Shown piece by piece: positions 1-8,820 of a DNA stretch of 64,000 bases (position 1 is its first letter; each line of letters begins with the position of its first letter). A program made the position numbers and the translations under genes. Source of the DNA: Prevotella scopos JCM 17725 (GTDB taxonomy: Bacteria > Bacteroidota > Bacteroidia > Bacteroidales > Bacteroidaceae); the NCBI RefSeq assembly GCF_018127785.1, contig NZ_CP072390.1, positions 1,796,407-1,860,406 of the forward strand, read 5' to 3'. Under the pieces are notes generated by a model. That model saw nothing but the letters and a program-made list of their open reading frames with translations. It was not told the origin of the DNA and did not search any database.

Positions 1-1
1 G

Positions 2-217
2 AAATACCGGAAAGCCTACCATCAGATAGTGTCTGATAGACTACGTAAACACTATGAGGATTTTGCTTTTATCCTTGTTGAACATAAAGACAATAAGGCT
101 ACATTGTTGTCAAGTGATGAAATAAGAAAGCGTAAGATTAGTCCTATCAGTGCTTTTAGAACAGTTGTCAAGTTTGAAGCTCCAAAGCTTACGGATGAAT
201 CATCAGATGACGAATAA
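2..217 (+). CDS. C-terminal end of an unidentified protein (partial)
   Basis: The reading frame is open from the left edge of the window and ends with TAA at 215-217, so about 71 C-terminal residues are visible. The GTG at position 29 is probably internal, because the frame continues upstream without a stop. The tail is charged and ends in an acidic run (DESSDDE). I recognise no domain and assign no function. About 560 bp of very AT-rich DNA follows before nrdA; apart from the nrdA promoter signals I see nothing coding in it. Confidence 0.5.
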   Translation, partial: KYRKAYHQIVSDRLRKHYEDFAFILVEHKDNKATLLSSDEIRKRKISPISAFRTVVKFEAPKLTDESSDDE

Positions 218-650
218 GCCAATCAAGGAACAATAAGGGGTATTTTTAAAAACAATAATAGTATTAATAAACTCTCAATCGGCTTACTTTTCTCCTTACT
301 TTCTCTATCATTATTCTTCTAATCATTGTCTTTAGCGAAATTATGTTTATGAGAATAATTCGCAATAAATAGACAAAAGAAATTAAAGAAACAATAACAA
401 AAATAAGAAATCAAATTTTATGAGAATAGTGATAGGCATTTATTTCATTTGATAAAGCCATAAACTATAATTTTAGATAGCGAAATAAATGCTTTTTGTA
501 AGCTGTAAATAAAGATTTTGAATAGCTAAAATTATTACAATATTAAACAAAAAAAAACACTTAATTCTTTTATATTTTGGGAAACAATTAAAAGTAAATT
601 TGTTCTCAAAATATTCCGTTTTGTATAACTATCATCTCACTTTTTTTTCT

Positions 651-720
651 TAACTTTGTCCATACGAAAGCCTATTAAAATGCATAAATAACTAATAACA
701 TGTTAGTTATGCATAAATAA
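651..720 (+). promoter_or_regulatory. nrdAB promoter -7 element and candidate operator
   Basis: TAACTTTG at 651-658 fits the Bacteroidota -7 consensus TAnnTTTG; no well-spaced -33 TTTG was found. Downstream lie two copies of TGCATAAATAA (681-691 and 710-720) and an inverted repeat ATAACTAA (688-695) / TTAGTTAT (703-710). Paired sites about three helical turns apart next to an RNR operon recall NrdR boxes, but the sequence does not obviously match the NrdR consensus, so the regulator is unknown. Confidence 0.4.
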
Positions 721-777
721 GGAAATCTCAATAGAGGGTCAAAGTAGAATAAAAAGGAAAACTTTATAAAACTAGTA

Positions 778-3297
778 ATGAATATAACAAAACGTAATGG
801 AGAAGTAGAAGTCTATAATAACGAAAAGATTTCAATAGCCATTAAAAAGAGTTTTATCAGCACCGGAAAGGATGTTTCAGATAGTGAGATAGCCGGAATG
901 GTCAGCGAAGTAGAGCAGTTCATCACCGAGAACCCTGAACTGCGTACTGTGGAGGATATCCAGAACCGTGTGGAGAAGTGTCTTATGGCACATGGTTATT
1001 ACGATGAAGCGAAGAATTACATCCTCTTCCGTTATCAACGTAATGAGCAACGACAGGCTATCAACTACATTGCGTGGTCAGCAGACGATCGTGAGTTGGC
1101 TGATGTATTGCATAGTGTAGCCCGAGAATACCGCGAGCGTTCTTATAGTATGGTGACACTTCAGGAGAAGTTTGCCAGTTTCACTAAGCCAGGTATGTCA
1201 CAGAAGGATGCTATCGAAGCACTTATCAAGGCAGCTGTGGAGTTGACAACACCTGAAGCCCCAGCATGGGAGATGATTTCAGCACGTATTCTTTCTTATC
1301 GTTCTGAAAAGAAAATCACTCGTTTGGAAGAAGAATTGGGACTCAAAAGCTTCTATCGTAAGGTTAAGTATATGACCGAAGAAGGACTTTATGGTGACTA
1401 TATTCTTCAGAACTATAGCGAAGAAGAAATCAATGAGGCTGCTACCTTCATTGATCTTGAACGCAATAAACTCCTTAATTATTCTGGTCTTGATCTCCTT
1501 CTAAAACGTTATGTTATAAAGAATTATTCTGGTAAGGTGATTGAGCGTGTACAGGAAATGTTCCTTGGTATTGCGCTTCATCTTGCTATGCCAGAGAAGG
1601 ATGACCGTCTTATATGGGTACGTCGTATCTATGACTCACTCAGTAAGTTAGAAGTAACGATGGCAACACCTACCCTTTCTAATGCGCGTAAGCCAAGTCA
1701 TCAGCTTTCAAGTTGCTTCATTGATACCGTACCAGATAGTTTGGATGGTATCTATCGTAGCTTGGACAACTTCTCACAGGTGAGCAAGTTTGGTGGTGGT
1801 ATGGGTATGTACTTCGGTAAGGTACGTGCTACGGGTGGTAATATTCGTGGTTTTAAGGGTGTTGCAGGTGGTGTTATCCGTTGGATGCGACTTGTTAATG
1901 ACACTGCTGTAGCTGTTGATCAGTTGGGAATGCGCCAAGGTGCTGTTGCCGTTTACTTAGATGTATGGCACAAAGACCTACCAGAGTTCCTACAACTTCG
2001 TACCAACAACGGTGATGACCGTATGAAGGCACACGATATTTTCCCTGCAATCTGCTATCCAGACTTATTCTGGAAAATGGCAGAGGAAGACATAAATCAG
2101 AACTGGTCACTCTTTTGTCCTAACGAGATTATGCGTATCAAGGGTTATTGTCTTGAGGATTGTTATGGAGAAGAGTGGGAACGTAAGTATCTTGATTGTG
2201 TCAACGACCAGCGTATCTCTCGACGTGTCATCAGCATTAAGGATATAATTAGATTGGTTCTTCGTTCTGCTGTTGAGACTGGAACACCATTTACATTCAA
2301 CCGTGACACAGTAAACAGAGCTAATCCTAACGGTCATAAGGGTATGATTTACTGCTCTAATCTCTGTACTGAGATTGCTCAGAATATGGCTCCTATTGAG
2401 ACCGTATCTAAGGAAATAGAGACAAAAGATGGTGATACTGTTGTTGTTACGACTACTCGTCCAGGTGAGTTAGTAGTATGTAACTTGGCAAGTCTTTCAC
2501 TTGGAAGACTTCCATTGGAAGATGAGGAGAAAATGAAAGAAAAGGTAGCAACCGTTGTTCGTGCTCTTGATAACGTTATCAACCTTAACTTCTACCCTAT
2601 TCCTTACGCAGAGCTAACGAACCAGCGTTATCGTTCTATTGGCTTGGGTATTAGCGGATATCATCATGCTCTTGCTAAACGTCGCATCAAATGGGAGAGT
2701 GAAGAGCATCTGCAGTTTATGGATAAGGTGTTCGAGACTATCAACCGAGCAGCTATCCTTGCTAGCTCAAATCTTGCTAAGGAGAAGGGAAGCTATCAAT
2801 TCTTTGAGGGAAGTGACTGGCAGACGGGTGCTTACTTTGATAAGCGTGGTTATGATAGTGCTGAATGGCAAGATGTTCGTAAGACAGTTGCATCGCAGGG
2901 TATGCGCAATGCTTATCTACTTGCAGTCGCACCAACCAGCAGTACAAGTATTATTGCAGGTACAACAGCCGGTTTAGACCCTATCATGAAGCGTTTCTTC
3001 TTGGAAGAGAAGAAGGGAAGTATGCTCCCACGTGTCGCTCCTGAGCTTTCAGATGAGACTTACTGGATGTATAAGAGTGCTTATCTTATCAACCAGAAGT
3101 GGAGTGTTCGAGCTTCTGGTGTACGTCAGCGTCATATTGACCAGGCACAGAGTATGAACCTCTATATCACCAATGACTTCACAATGCGTCAGATACTCGA
3201 CCTTTACTTACTTGCTTGGAAAGAGGGTGTTAAGACTATCTATTATGTGCGTAGTAAGTCATTAGAGGTAGAAGAGTGTGAGAGCTGCTCATCATAA
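778..3297 (+). CDS. nrdA: Class I ribonucleoside-diphosphate reductase, alpha subunit
   Basis: Large subunit of the aerobic ribonucleotide reductase, which reduces ribonucleoside diphosphates to dNDPs in the cytoplasm with NrdB. 839 aa, a usual length. An N-terminal ATP-cone (about residues 3-90) suggests allosteric control of overall activity by ATP/dATP. The catalytic barrel follows, with the first redox cysteine C313 in HQLSSCFIDT, the active-site segment NLCTEIAQ (Asn, Cys, Glu), and the C-terminal shuttle pair C834/C837 in CESCSS. The start ATG follows a long AT-rich leader. nrdB follows after 69 bp on the same strand, so the two are very probably one operon. Confidence 0.97.
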   Translation: MNITKRNGEVEVYNNEKISIAIKKSFISTGKDVSDSEIAGMVSEVEQFITENPELRTVEDIQNRVEKCLMAHGYYDEAKNYILFRYQRNEQRQAINYIAWSADDRELADVLHSVAREYRERSYSMVTLQEKFASFTKPGMSQKDAIEALIKAAVELTTPEAPAWEMISARILSYRSEKKITRLEEELGLKSFYRKVKYMTEEGLYGDYILQNYSEEEINEAATFIDLERNKLLNYSGLDLLLKRYVIKNYSGKVIERVQEMFLGIALHLAMPEKDDRLIWVRRIYDSLSKLEVTMATPTLSNARKPSHQLSSCFIDTVPDSLDGIYRSLDNFSQVSKFGGGMGMYFGKVRATGGNIRGFKGVAGGVIRWMRLVNDTAVAVDQLGMRQGAVAVYLDVWHKDLPEFLQLRTNNGDDRMKAHDIFPAICYPDLFWKMAEEDINQNWSLFCPNEIMRIKGYCLEDCYGEEWERKYLDCVNDQRISRRVISIKDIIRLVLRSAVETGTPFTFNRDTVNRANPNGHKGMIYCSNLCTEIAQNMAPIETVSKEIETKDGDTVVVTTTRPGELVVCNLASLSLGRLPLEDEEKMKEKVATVVRALDNVINLNFYPIPYAELTNQRYRSIGLGISGYHHALAKRRIKWESEEHLQFMDKVFETINRAAILASSNLAKEKGSYQFFEGSDWQTGAYFDKRGYDSAEWQDVRKTVASQGMRNAYLLAVAPTSSTSIIAGTTAGLDPIMKRFFLEEKKGSMLPRVAPELSDETYWMYKSAYLINQKWSVRASGVRQRHIDQAQSMNLYITNDFTMRQILDLYLLAWKEGVKTIYYVRSKSLEVEECESCSS

Positions 3298-3366
3298 TAA
3301 TTCATAATTATGATTACTTCTCTTGATAAATACTAGAAGAATGATAGAATAAATATATAAGAAATA

Positions 3367-4413
3367 ATGGACAATCAATTAAAACGTAATACCTTATTCA
3401 ATCCTTCAGGCGATATAGAATTGCGCTTGAGACGAATGATTGGTGGCAATACTACTAATTTGAATGACTTCAATAATATGAAGTATTCATGGGTAAGTGA
3501 CTGGTACAGACAAGCAATGAATAACTTCTGGATTCCAGAAGAAATCAATCTTTCACAAGACTTTAAGGACTATCCACGTCTTGAAAAGGCTGAACGTACA
3601 GCCTATGATAAGATTCTGAGCTTCCTTGTTTTCCTTGATTCGCTTCAGAGCAATAACCTCCCAACCCTTAGTGAGTATATCACTGCAAACGAGGTAAACC
3701 TCTGTTTGCATATTCAGGCATTCCAAGAGTGTATCCATAGTCAGAGTTATAGCTATATGCTCGATACGATTTGTAGTCCTGAAGAGCGTAACGATATTCT
3801 TTATCAGTGGAAGACCGATGAGCATCTCTTGAACCGTAATAAGTTTATTGGCGACTGCTACAATGAGTTCCATGAGAAAAGAGATAAGTTCAGTTTGATG
3901 AAGACGCTTATTGCTAACTTCATCCTTGAAGGTATCTACTTCTACAGCGGATTTATGTTCTTCTATAATCTCAGCCGAAATGGTAAGATGTCGGGTTCTG
4001 CACAGGAGATTCGCTATATCAACCGAGATGAGAATACACACTTATGGCTCTTCCGTAGCATTATTCTTGAGCTGAAGAAAGAGGAACCTGATATGTTTAC
4101 TCCAGAGAAAGTAAAGGTTTATGAGGATATGATGCGTGAGGGTGTACGTCAGGAGATAGCATGGGGGCAATATGTTATCGGCAACGATGTGCAGGGTCTT
4201 AACGCTCAGATGGTGTCTGATTATATCCGTTATTTGGGCAATCTCCGCTGGTCAGGACTTGGCTTCGGCTTCCTCTATGATGACAACCAGAAGGAACCAG
4301 AGAATATGAAGTGGGTTAGTCAGTATTCAAATGCCAACATGGTAAAGACCGACTTCTTCGAAGCTAAGAGTACTGCTTATGCCAAGAGTACTGCATTGAT
4401 TGATGACTTGTAG
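3367..4413 (+). CDS. nrdB: Class I ribonucleoside-diphosphate reductase, beta subunit
   Basis: Small, radical-generating subunit of class I RNR, 348 aa. The metal ligands and radical tyrosine can be placed by comparison with E. coli R2: D91, E121, H124, Y128 (in ECIHSQSY), E188, E222 and H225. With Tyr128 present this is a conventional tyrosyl-radical enzyme, probably with a di-iron or di-manganese centre. It lies directly downstream of nrdA and supplies the radical passed to its active-site cysteine. A 21-bp sequence beginning AATTCATAATTATG occurs just after both nrdA (3299-3319) and nrdB (4450-4470). Confidence 0.97.
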   Translation: MDNQLKRNTLFNPSGDIELRLRRMIGGNTTNLNDFNNMKYSWVSDWYRQAMNNFWIPEEINLSQDFKDYPRLEKAERTAYDKILSFLVFLDSLQSNNLPTLSEYITANEVNLCLHIQAFQECIHSQSYSYMLDTICSPEERNDILYQWKTDEHLLNRNKFIGDCYNEFHEKRDKFSLMKTLIANFILEGIYFYSGFMFFYNLSRNGKMSGSAQEIRYINRDENTHLWLFRSIILELKKEEPDMFTPEKVKVYEDMMREGVRQEIAWGQYVIGNDVQGLNAQMVSDYIRYLGNLRWSGLGFGFLYDDNQKEPENMKWVSQYSNANMVKTDFFEAKSTAYAKSTALIDDL

Positions 4414-4429
4414 TCTTAATTCATTATTA

Positions 4430-4550
4430 ATTCAGAATTCATAATTCACAATTCATAATTATGATTACTTATTTTGGCTGTTATGAAAGGGAGAATCCTA
4501 AACATAACATTACCAATAAATAGTAATCTTAATTCTGAATTGTGAATTTC
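4430..4550. repeat. AATTCA-rich repeats and inverted repeat after nrdB
   Basis: AATTCAGAATTC, ATAATTCACAATTC and similar words repeat at roughly 8-10 nt spacing from about 4432 to 4460. The inverse word AATTCTGAATTGTGAATT follows at about 4530-4548, so the transcript can fold into an AT-rich stem behind nrdB. The AATTCATAATTATGATTACT block is shared exactly with the nrdA-nrdB gap. It could act as a weak terminator or mRNA stabiliser; function unproven. Confidence 0.4.
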
Positions 4551-4644
4551 TTTTTATCTAAAATACGAACTATAAATATGAAAGGCACCATCTACTTTTT
4601 AATTACATTTAGTAATCTAATTCGTTTAGTGTTCAGAAACCTCC

Positions 4645-4670
4645 GCACACTATGTGTTGAGCATCAACAC
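4645..4670. repeat. 22-nt palindrome array, GCAC family (2 units)
   Basis: GCAC-ACTAT-GTGT at 4645-4657 and a second, half-degenerate core ACAC at 4667, exactly 22 nt later. Same geometry as the better copies at 14247, 50406 and 59525. It lies just left of the DnaA-box cluster. Confidence 0.4.
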
Positions 4671-4719
4671 TAACAAAATTAATATAAAGCATGATTTATA
4701 AAGTATATATTCTATCTTC

Positions 4720-5045
4720 ATAACTGTTGATAACTCTGTGGAAAACTATGTTCATAACTATTTTATAACTCTATGGATATCCACAAGGCAATAGAAGAAT
4801 ATGGTTATATGTGGATATCCACAAGGTTATTAATGCAGTTTTAGAGAAGTTTTACACAACTTTCATGTTAAAAAAGATATAAACTTATTATCTTTGCATC
4901 AATTGTGGATAATGTGGATAACTCAGTATAATACCTGAATATCAAACTGTAAATATGAGAATAACTTGTTAATAAAGTAACCTCTAAGTTTGATAACTAT
5001 TCTGACAAGAAAACAGGTAAAAAGTTCTGCACTAATCCACAGCCC
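4720..5045. other. DnaA-box cluster, candidate replication origin
   Basis: Within about 320 bp of AT-rich DNA there are two perfect, directly abutting DnaA boxes TGTGGATAA (4904-4912 and 4913-4921). One-mismatch boxes lie at 4725-4733, 4737-4745, 4777-4785, 4810-4818 and 4815-4823 (together the palindrome TGTGGATATCCACA), and 5033-5041. AT-rich stretches that could serve as an unwinding element surround the tandem pair. The gap between nrdB and the DUF3108 gene contains no ORF. Against: dnaA, dnaN and parAB are not in the window, and gene strand does not switch here. An alternative is a DnaA-titration or regulatory cluster. Confidence 0.5.
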
Positions 5046-5123
5046 ATCATACTAAAACATTCTTTTTTCTTTTAAAAGAGAAATAGAGAATAATATTAAA
5101 GTTGAACGGATAAAACGGAGAAT

Positions 5124-5933
5124 ATGAAAAAATTGAAGATTTATATAGTTTGTCTCTTTGCAATGATAGCAGTTAGTGCATCTGCACAGTGTACATTCCG
5201 AAATACGGCTTTCAGTAGTGGTGAGTACCTTACATATAACCTTTATTATAATTGGAAGTTTATTTGGGTAAAGGCAGGTACAGCTTCTTGGTACACGGTC
5301 TCTTCTACTTATAAAGGTATTCCAGCTTATCGGGCTTCGTTGACAACACGTGGTAATGGTAAGCTTGACGATTATTTTGTACTGCGTGATACGTTGCTTA
5401 CCTACAACTCTAAACAGATGGAACCACTCTACTTCCGTAAAGGAGCAAGAGAAGGAAAGCGATATACGGTGGATGAGGTGTTCTACTCTTATCCAAATGG
5501 TAGGTGTAAGCTACGCCAACATAGAATCAACAACGAAGGAAAACATCAATGGATGGAGAATACATACGATGATTGTTCATTCGATATGATGAGTATCTTC
5601 CTTCGTGCACGTAGTTTCAATCCAGAGAACTGGAAGAAAGGTGAGGTAGTGAAGTTCCCTATTGTAGATGGAAATAGCCGTCATGCTGCTCGTATAGTTT
5701 ATGGTGGTAAGGAGAATATTAAGGCCGACAATAATCATAAGTATCGTTGTTTGCGTCTCACTTATTATGAATATGAGGATGATAAATGGCGCGAAATAGC
5801 TAGTTTCTATGTAACGGATGACAGCAATCATATCCCTGTTCGTCTTGATATGAGTTTGAAGTTTGGTTCAGCAAAGGCTTTCCTTGTTTCTATGAAGGGT
5901 ATCAATAGTCCGATTACATCAGAGATAAAATAG
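5124..5933 (+). CDS. DUF3108 domain-containing exported protein
   Basis: 269 aa with a clear signal peptide (MKKLKIYIVCLFAMIAVSASA, cleavage before QCTF). The rest is a beta-rich domain matching the DUF3108 family (GEYLTYNLYYNWKFIWVKAG near the start and a FDMMSIF segment in the middle). Members are periplasmic or envelope proteins of unknown biochemical role. It has its own leader next to the DnaA-box region and is followed by a strong hairpin, so it is probably monocistronic. Confidence 0.8.
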   Translation: MKKLKIYIVCLFAMIAVSASAQCTFRNTAFSSGEYLTYNLYYNWKFIWVKAGTASWYTVSSTYKGIPAYRASLTTRGNGKLDDYFVLRDTLLTYNSKQMEPLYFRKGAREGKRYTVDEVFYSYPNGRCKLRQHRINNEGKHQWMENTYDDCSFDMMSIFLRARSFNPENWKKGEVVKFPIVDGNSRHAARIVYGGKENIKADNNHKYRCLRLTYYEYEDDKWREIASFYVTDDSNHIPVRLDMSLKFGSAKAFLVSMKGINSPITSEIK

Positions 5934-6014
5934 CAAAAAGTCAGGTAAGTTCTTATCTTATATATATAAAGGATAGGTTCTTATAAAGGTTTATATAGAA
6001 TTCTACCTCCTACT

Positions 6015-6053
6015 TATAGGGGTATAACGTAACACAGGCGTTATGCCCCTATA
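6015..6053 (+). terminator. Hairpin after the DUF3108 gene
   Basis: TATAGGGGTATAACG (6015-6029) pairs with CGTTATGCCCCTATA (6039-6053): 15 bp with one G-T wobble and a 9-nt loop. There is no T-run after it, so it is either a weak terminator or an mRNA 3'-end stabiliser. Confidence 0.5.
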
Positions 6054-6134
6054 ATCGTATAATAGAGTAGAGATTGAGTTGACTTGAATCTTACCTTATT
6101 TCCACTTCTTCTCGCTTATATCGAATTAATTATG

Positions 6135-6142
6135 TAATTTTG
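6135..6142 (+). promoter_or_regulatory. ychF promoter -7 element
   Basis: TAATTTTG matches the Bacteroidota TAnnTTTG -7 consensus about 95 bp before the ychF start. No convincing -33 TTTG was found at the expected distance. Confidence 0.4.
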
Positions 6143-6237
6143 CAGAAAATAAGCAGCATACGATAAAGAGAAAGGAAACTTCCTTTGCGCTCGTTAGCTT
6201 TTATTTTTGGACAAAAAAATAAACGTTTATTTAAGAT

Positions 6238-7341
6238 ATGGCATTAAAATGTGGTATAGTAGGACTGCCAAACGTAGGTAAGTCTACACTTTTCAACTGC
6301 TTGAGCAGTGCCAAAGCACAAGCAGCTAACTTCCCTTTCTGTACGATTGAGCCGAACCTCGGCGTAATTACCGTTCCAGACGAGCGTTTGAATAAGCTCG
6401 CTGAGATTGTTCATCCAGGACGAATCGTACCTGCTACCTGTGAGATTGTTGACATCGCAGGACTTGTTAAGGGTGCTTCAAAGGGTGAAGGATTGGGTAA
6501 CAAGTTCCTTGGTAATATTCGTGAGTGCGATGCTATCATTCATGTAATCCGCTGTTTCGAGGACGATAACGTGGTACGTGAGGGTGGTATGGCAGTCAAC
6601 CCGATTGAAGATAAGGAGATTATCGATACAGAGTTGCAGCTCAAAGACCTTGAAACCATCGAGGCACAGCTTGCTAAACAGCAGAAAGTTGCTGCTGCAG
6701 GCAATAAAGATGCTAAGGTAATGGTATCTGTCTTGGAGGCTTATAAGGAAGTGTTAGAGCAGGGTAAGAATGCTCGTAGCGTTGAGTTTGAAAGCAAGGA
6801 AGAACAGCAAGCAGCGCACGACCTCTTCCTCTTGACAACAAAACCTGTACTTTACGTTTGCAATGTAGACGAATCAAGTGCGAAGACAGGTAATGAATAC
6901 AGTCAGATGATCGAGAAGATAGCAGCTGAAGAAGGTGCTGAAGCAATGATTATCGCTGCTAAGACAGAGGAAGATATCGCTTCTTTAGAGAGCTATGAGG
7001 ATAAGAAAATGTTCCTTGACGAGCTTGGCTTGGAAGAAAGTGGTGTGAGCCGACTCATCAATAAAGCATATCATCTGCTCAATCTCCAGACCTTCATCAC
7101 CGCTGGTGAGATGGAAGTAAAGGCATGGACCTTCCATAAAGGATGGAAAGCACCGCAGTGTGCGGGTGTTATCCATACTGACTTTGAGAAGGGATTCATT
7201 CGTGCAGAGGTCATCAAGTACGACGATTACATTAAATATGGTTCTGAGGCAGCTATTCGTGAGGCTGGTAAACTCGGCATCGAAGGTAAGGAGTACGTTG
7301 TACAAGACGGTGATATCATGCACTTTAGATTTAATGTATAG
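6238..7341 (+). CDS. ychF: Redox-regulated ATPase/GTPase YchF (OBG family)
   Basis: 367 aa, the usual length for this conserved translation-factor-like P-loop NTPase, which binds ribosomes and prefers ATP in characterised members. The P-loop GLPNVGKS is at residues 9-16 and the G3 motif DIAG at 72-75 in [21 protein letters not shown] coiled-coil insert follows and the C-terminal TGS-type region carries the usual [14 protein letters not shown] segment. lgt starts 71 bp downstream on the same strand, separated by a perfect hairpin. Confidence 0.96.
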   Translation: MALKCGIVGLPNVGKSTLFNCLSSAKAQAANFPFCTIEPNLGVITVPDERLNKLAEIVHPGRIVPATCEIVDIAGLVKGASKGEGLGNKFLGNIRECDAIIHVIRCFEDDNVVREGGMAVNPIEDKEIIDTELQLKDLETIEAQLAKQQKVAAAGNKDAKVMVSVLEAYKEVLEQGKNARSVEFESKEEQQAAHDLFLLTTKPVLYVCNVDESSAKTGNEYSQMIEKIAAEEGAEAMIIAAKTEEDIASLESYEDKKMFLDELGLEESGVSRLINKAYHLLNLQTFITAGEMEVKAWTFHKGWKAPQCAGVIHTDFEKGFIRAEVIKYDDYIKYGSEAAIREAGKLGIEGKEYVVQDGDIMHFRFNV

Positions 7342-7351
7342 CCCTATTTAA

Positions 7352-7373
7352 CCCCTCTCTGCTCAGAGAGGGG
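7352..7373. repeat. Perfect CCCCTCTC/GAGAGGGG hairpin between ychF and lgt
   Basis: CCCCTCTCTG-CT-CAGAGAGGGG is a 22-nt perfect palindrome with no T-run. Similar CCCCTC...GAGGGG hairpins occur at 25510-25532 and in the 46150-46371 duplication, suggesting a dispersed palindromic element rather than a gene-specific terminator. Confidence 0.5.
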
Positions 7374-7412
7374 ATAATTATTGGTGCTATCTTCACTTTT
7401 AATAGCATAACT

Positions 7413-8255
7413 ATGAACAATCTACTTTATATTGCATGGCAGCCAAGTGAAGTGATTTTCCAGCTTGGTCCCCTTCCTATTCGTTGGTATGGAATGTGTT
7501 GGTTAGTAGGTCTTGCCTTGGGATATTTTATGATGCAGTGGCTTTTTAAGCGTCATAAATTCCCTCCATCACAGTTTGATCCACTCTTCCTCTATGTCTT
7601 CTTTGGCGTACTGATTGGTGCTCGCTTGGGTCATTGTCTCTTTTATGAACCAGAGGAGTTCCTCACTTCTTGGAAAGGAATCATGACTATCTTTATTCCT
7701 ATTCGTGAAATGGCTGACGGTTCATGGAAGTATGTGGGTTATCAAGGGCTTGCATCCCATGGTGGAGTAGTCGGATTGCTTATTGCCCTCTTCCTTTATA
7801 TTCGCAGGACGAAGATGAATACGTGGGTAGTACTTGACTTCTTCGGTATCGTATCAGGTATCACAGCCTGCTTTATTCGACTTGGAAACCTGATGAATTC
7901 AGAGATTATTGGTAAGGTAACAGACGTTCCTTGGGCATTTATCTTCTATAATGTAGATGATAAACCACGTCATCCGGGACAGCTCTATGAGGCAATAGCC
8001 TACTTAATTATCTTCCTTTTTATTTATTTCATATATAGGAAGTATCCGAAGAAAGTGGGTACAGGACTTTATTTCGGACTCTGTCTAACGCTCATTTTCA
8101 CCTTCCGTTTCTTCATTGAATACACTAAGGAGATACAGGTAGCCTTTGAGGCAGGTTTGCCAATCGATATGGGACAGATACTAAGTATTCCTCTTATTGC
8201 CCTCGGTGTATGGTCAATTCTGCGCTCAAGAGGCAAAGAAGGAAAACTACCATAA
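7413..8255 (+). CDS. lgt: Prolipoprotein diacylglyceryl transferase
   Basis: 280 aa inner-membrane enzyme that transfers diacylglycerol from phosphatidylglycerol to the lipobox cysteine of prolipoproteins. About seven hydrophobic segments. The family signature RLGNLMNSEIIG is at 156-167, the SHGG loop at about 115-118, and RHPGQLYEA at 186-194. It provides the first step of lipidation for the many Bacteroidota lipoproteins, including the candidates at 10405 and 42097 here. The IS3 element inserted about 130 bp behind its stop. Confidence 0.95.
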   Translation: MNNLLYIAWQPSEVIFQLGPLPIRWYGMCWLVGLALGYFMMQWLFKRHKFPPSQFDPLFLYVFFGVLIGARLGHCLFYEPEEFLTSWKGIMTIFIPIREMADGSWKYVGYQGLASHGGVVGLLIALFLYIRRTKMNTWVVLDFFGIVSGITACFIRLGNLMNSEIIGKVTDVPWAFIFYNVDDKPRHPGQLYEAIAYLIIFLFIYFIYRKYPKKVGTGLYFGLCLTLIFTFRFFIEYTKEIQVAFEAGLPIDMGQILSIPLIALGVWSILRSRGKEGKLP

Positions 8256-8421
8256 CTCGCTTTCGACTACGAATTACGCTAATTGCACGAATATTCTTTA
8301 TCAATGAGTATTCGTGCAATTTGTTTTATGAATAGTAATTAGTTGAAGTTTGTAAACTATTTTTATGCGGTTTGTCTTATAGCAGATTTACTTCACATCA
8401 TTTTAACATTTAAAATTCAAA

Positions 8422-8820
8422 ATGGGAAGTAAACATTCTAAACACAGAACATTCAGTGAGGACTTTATTCTCACTTTACTTCGTGAGTATTACTCATCAG
8501 AAGTGTCAATTAATTTCATCTGTCGTAAGTACGGCATTAATAGTGCCAGCTTTTATCAATGGCAAAAAAAGTATGATTTAGATGAAAAAAAGCTATCTTT
8601 GTCGCATGATATTATTACTAAAGTAAAAGCTATGCGTAGTAAGAAAGCTATGGAGAAAGTCCCTCTAACTCGTGAGGAAGAGCTTGAAGAACAAGTATCG
8701 AATTTGAAGAAAGCTTTGGAGTATTCTGAACTTCGCAATCAAGGTTTGATGAAAGTCATAGAGATAAGCAGTAAGGAATATGGTGAGGATTTGCTAAAAA
8801 AAGCTGGCGCCAAGCAGTAG
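8422..8820 (+). CDS. IS3-family transposase OrfA
   Basis: 132 aa helix-turn-helix protein (FSEDFILTLLREYY...ICRKYGINSASFYQWQKKY) followed by a leucine-zipper-like helix (EELEEQVSNLKKALEYSEL). This is the DNA-binding half of an IS3 transposase. The AAAAAAA run at 8796-8802 near its end allows a -1 shift into orfB. Confidence 0.85.
   Translation: MGSKHSKHRTFSEDFILTLLREYYSSEVSINFICRKYGINSASFYQWQKKYDLDEKKLSLSHDIITKVKAMRSKKAMEKVPLTREEELEEQVSNLKKALEYSELRNQGLMKVIEISSKEYGEDLLKKAGAKQ

Noticed and set aside
2639..2977. A 112-codon frame inside nrdA
   Set aside because: It is a shadow in another phase of a strongly conserved enzyme gene.
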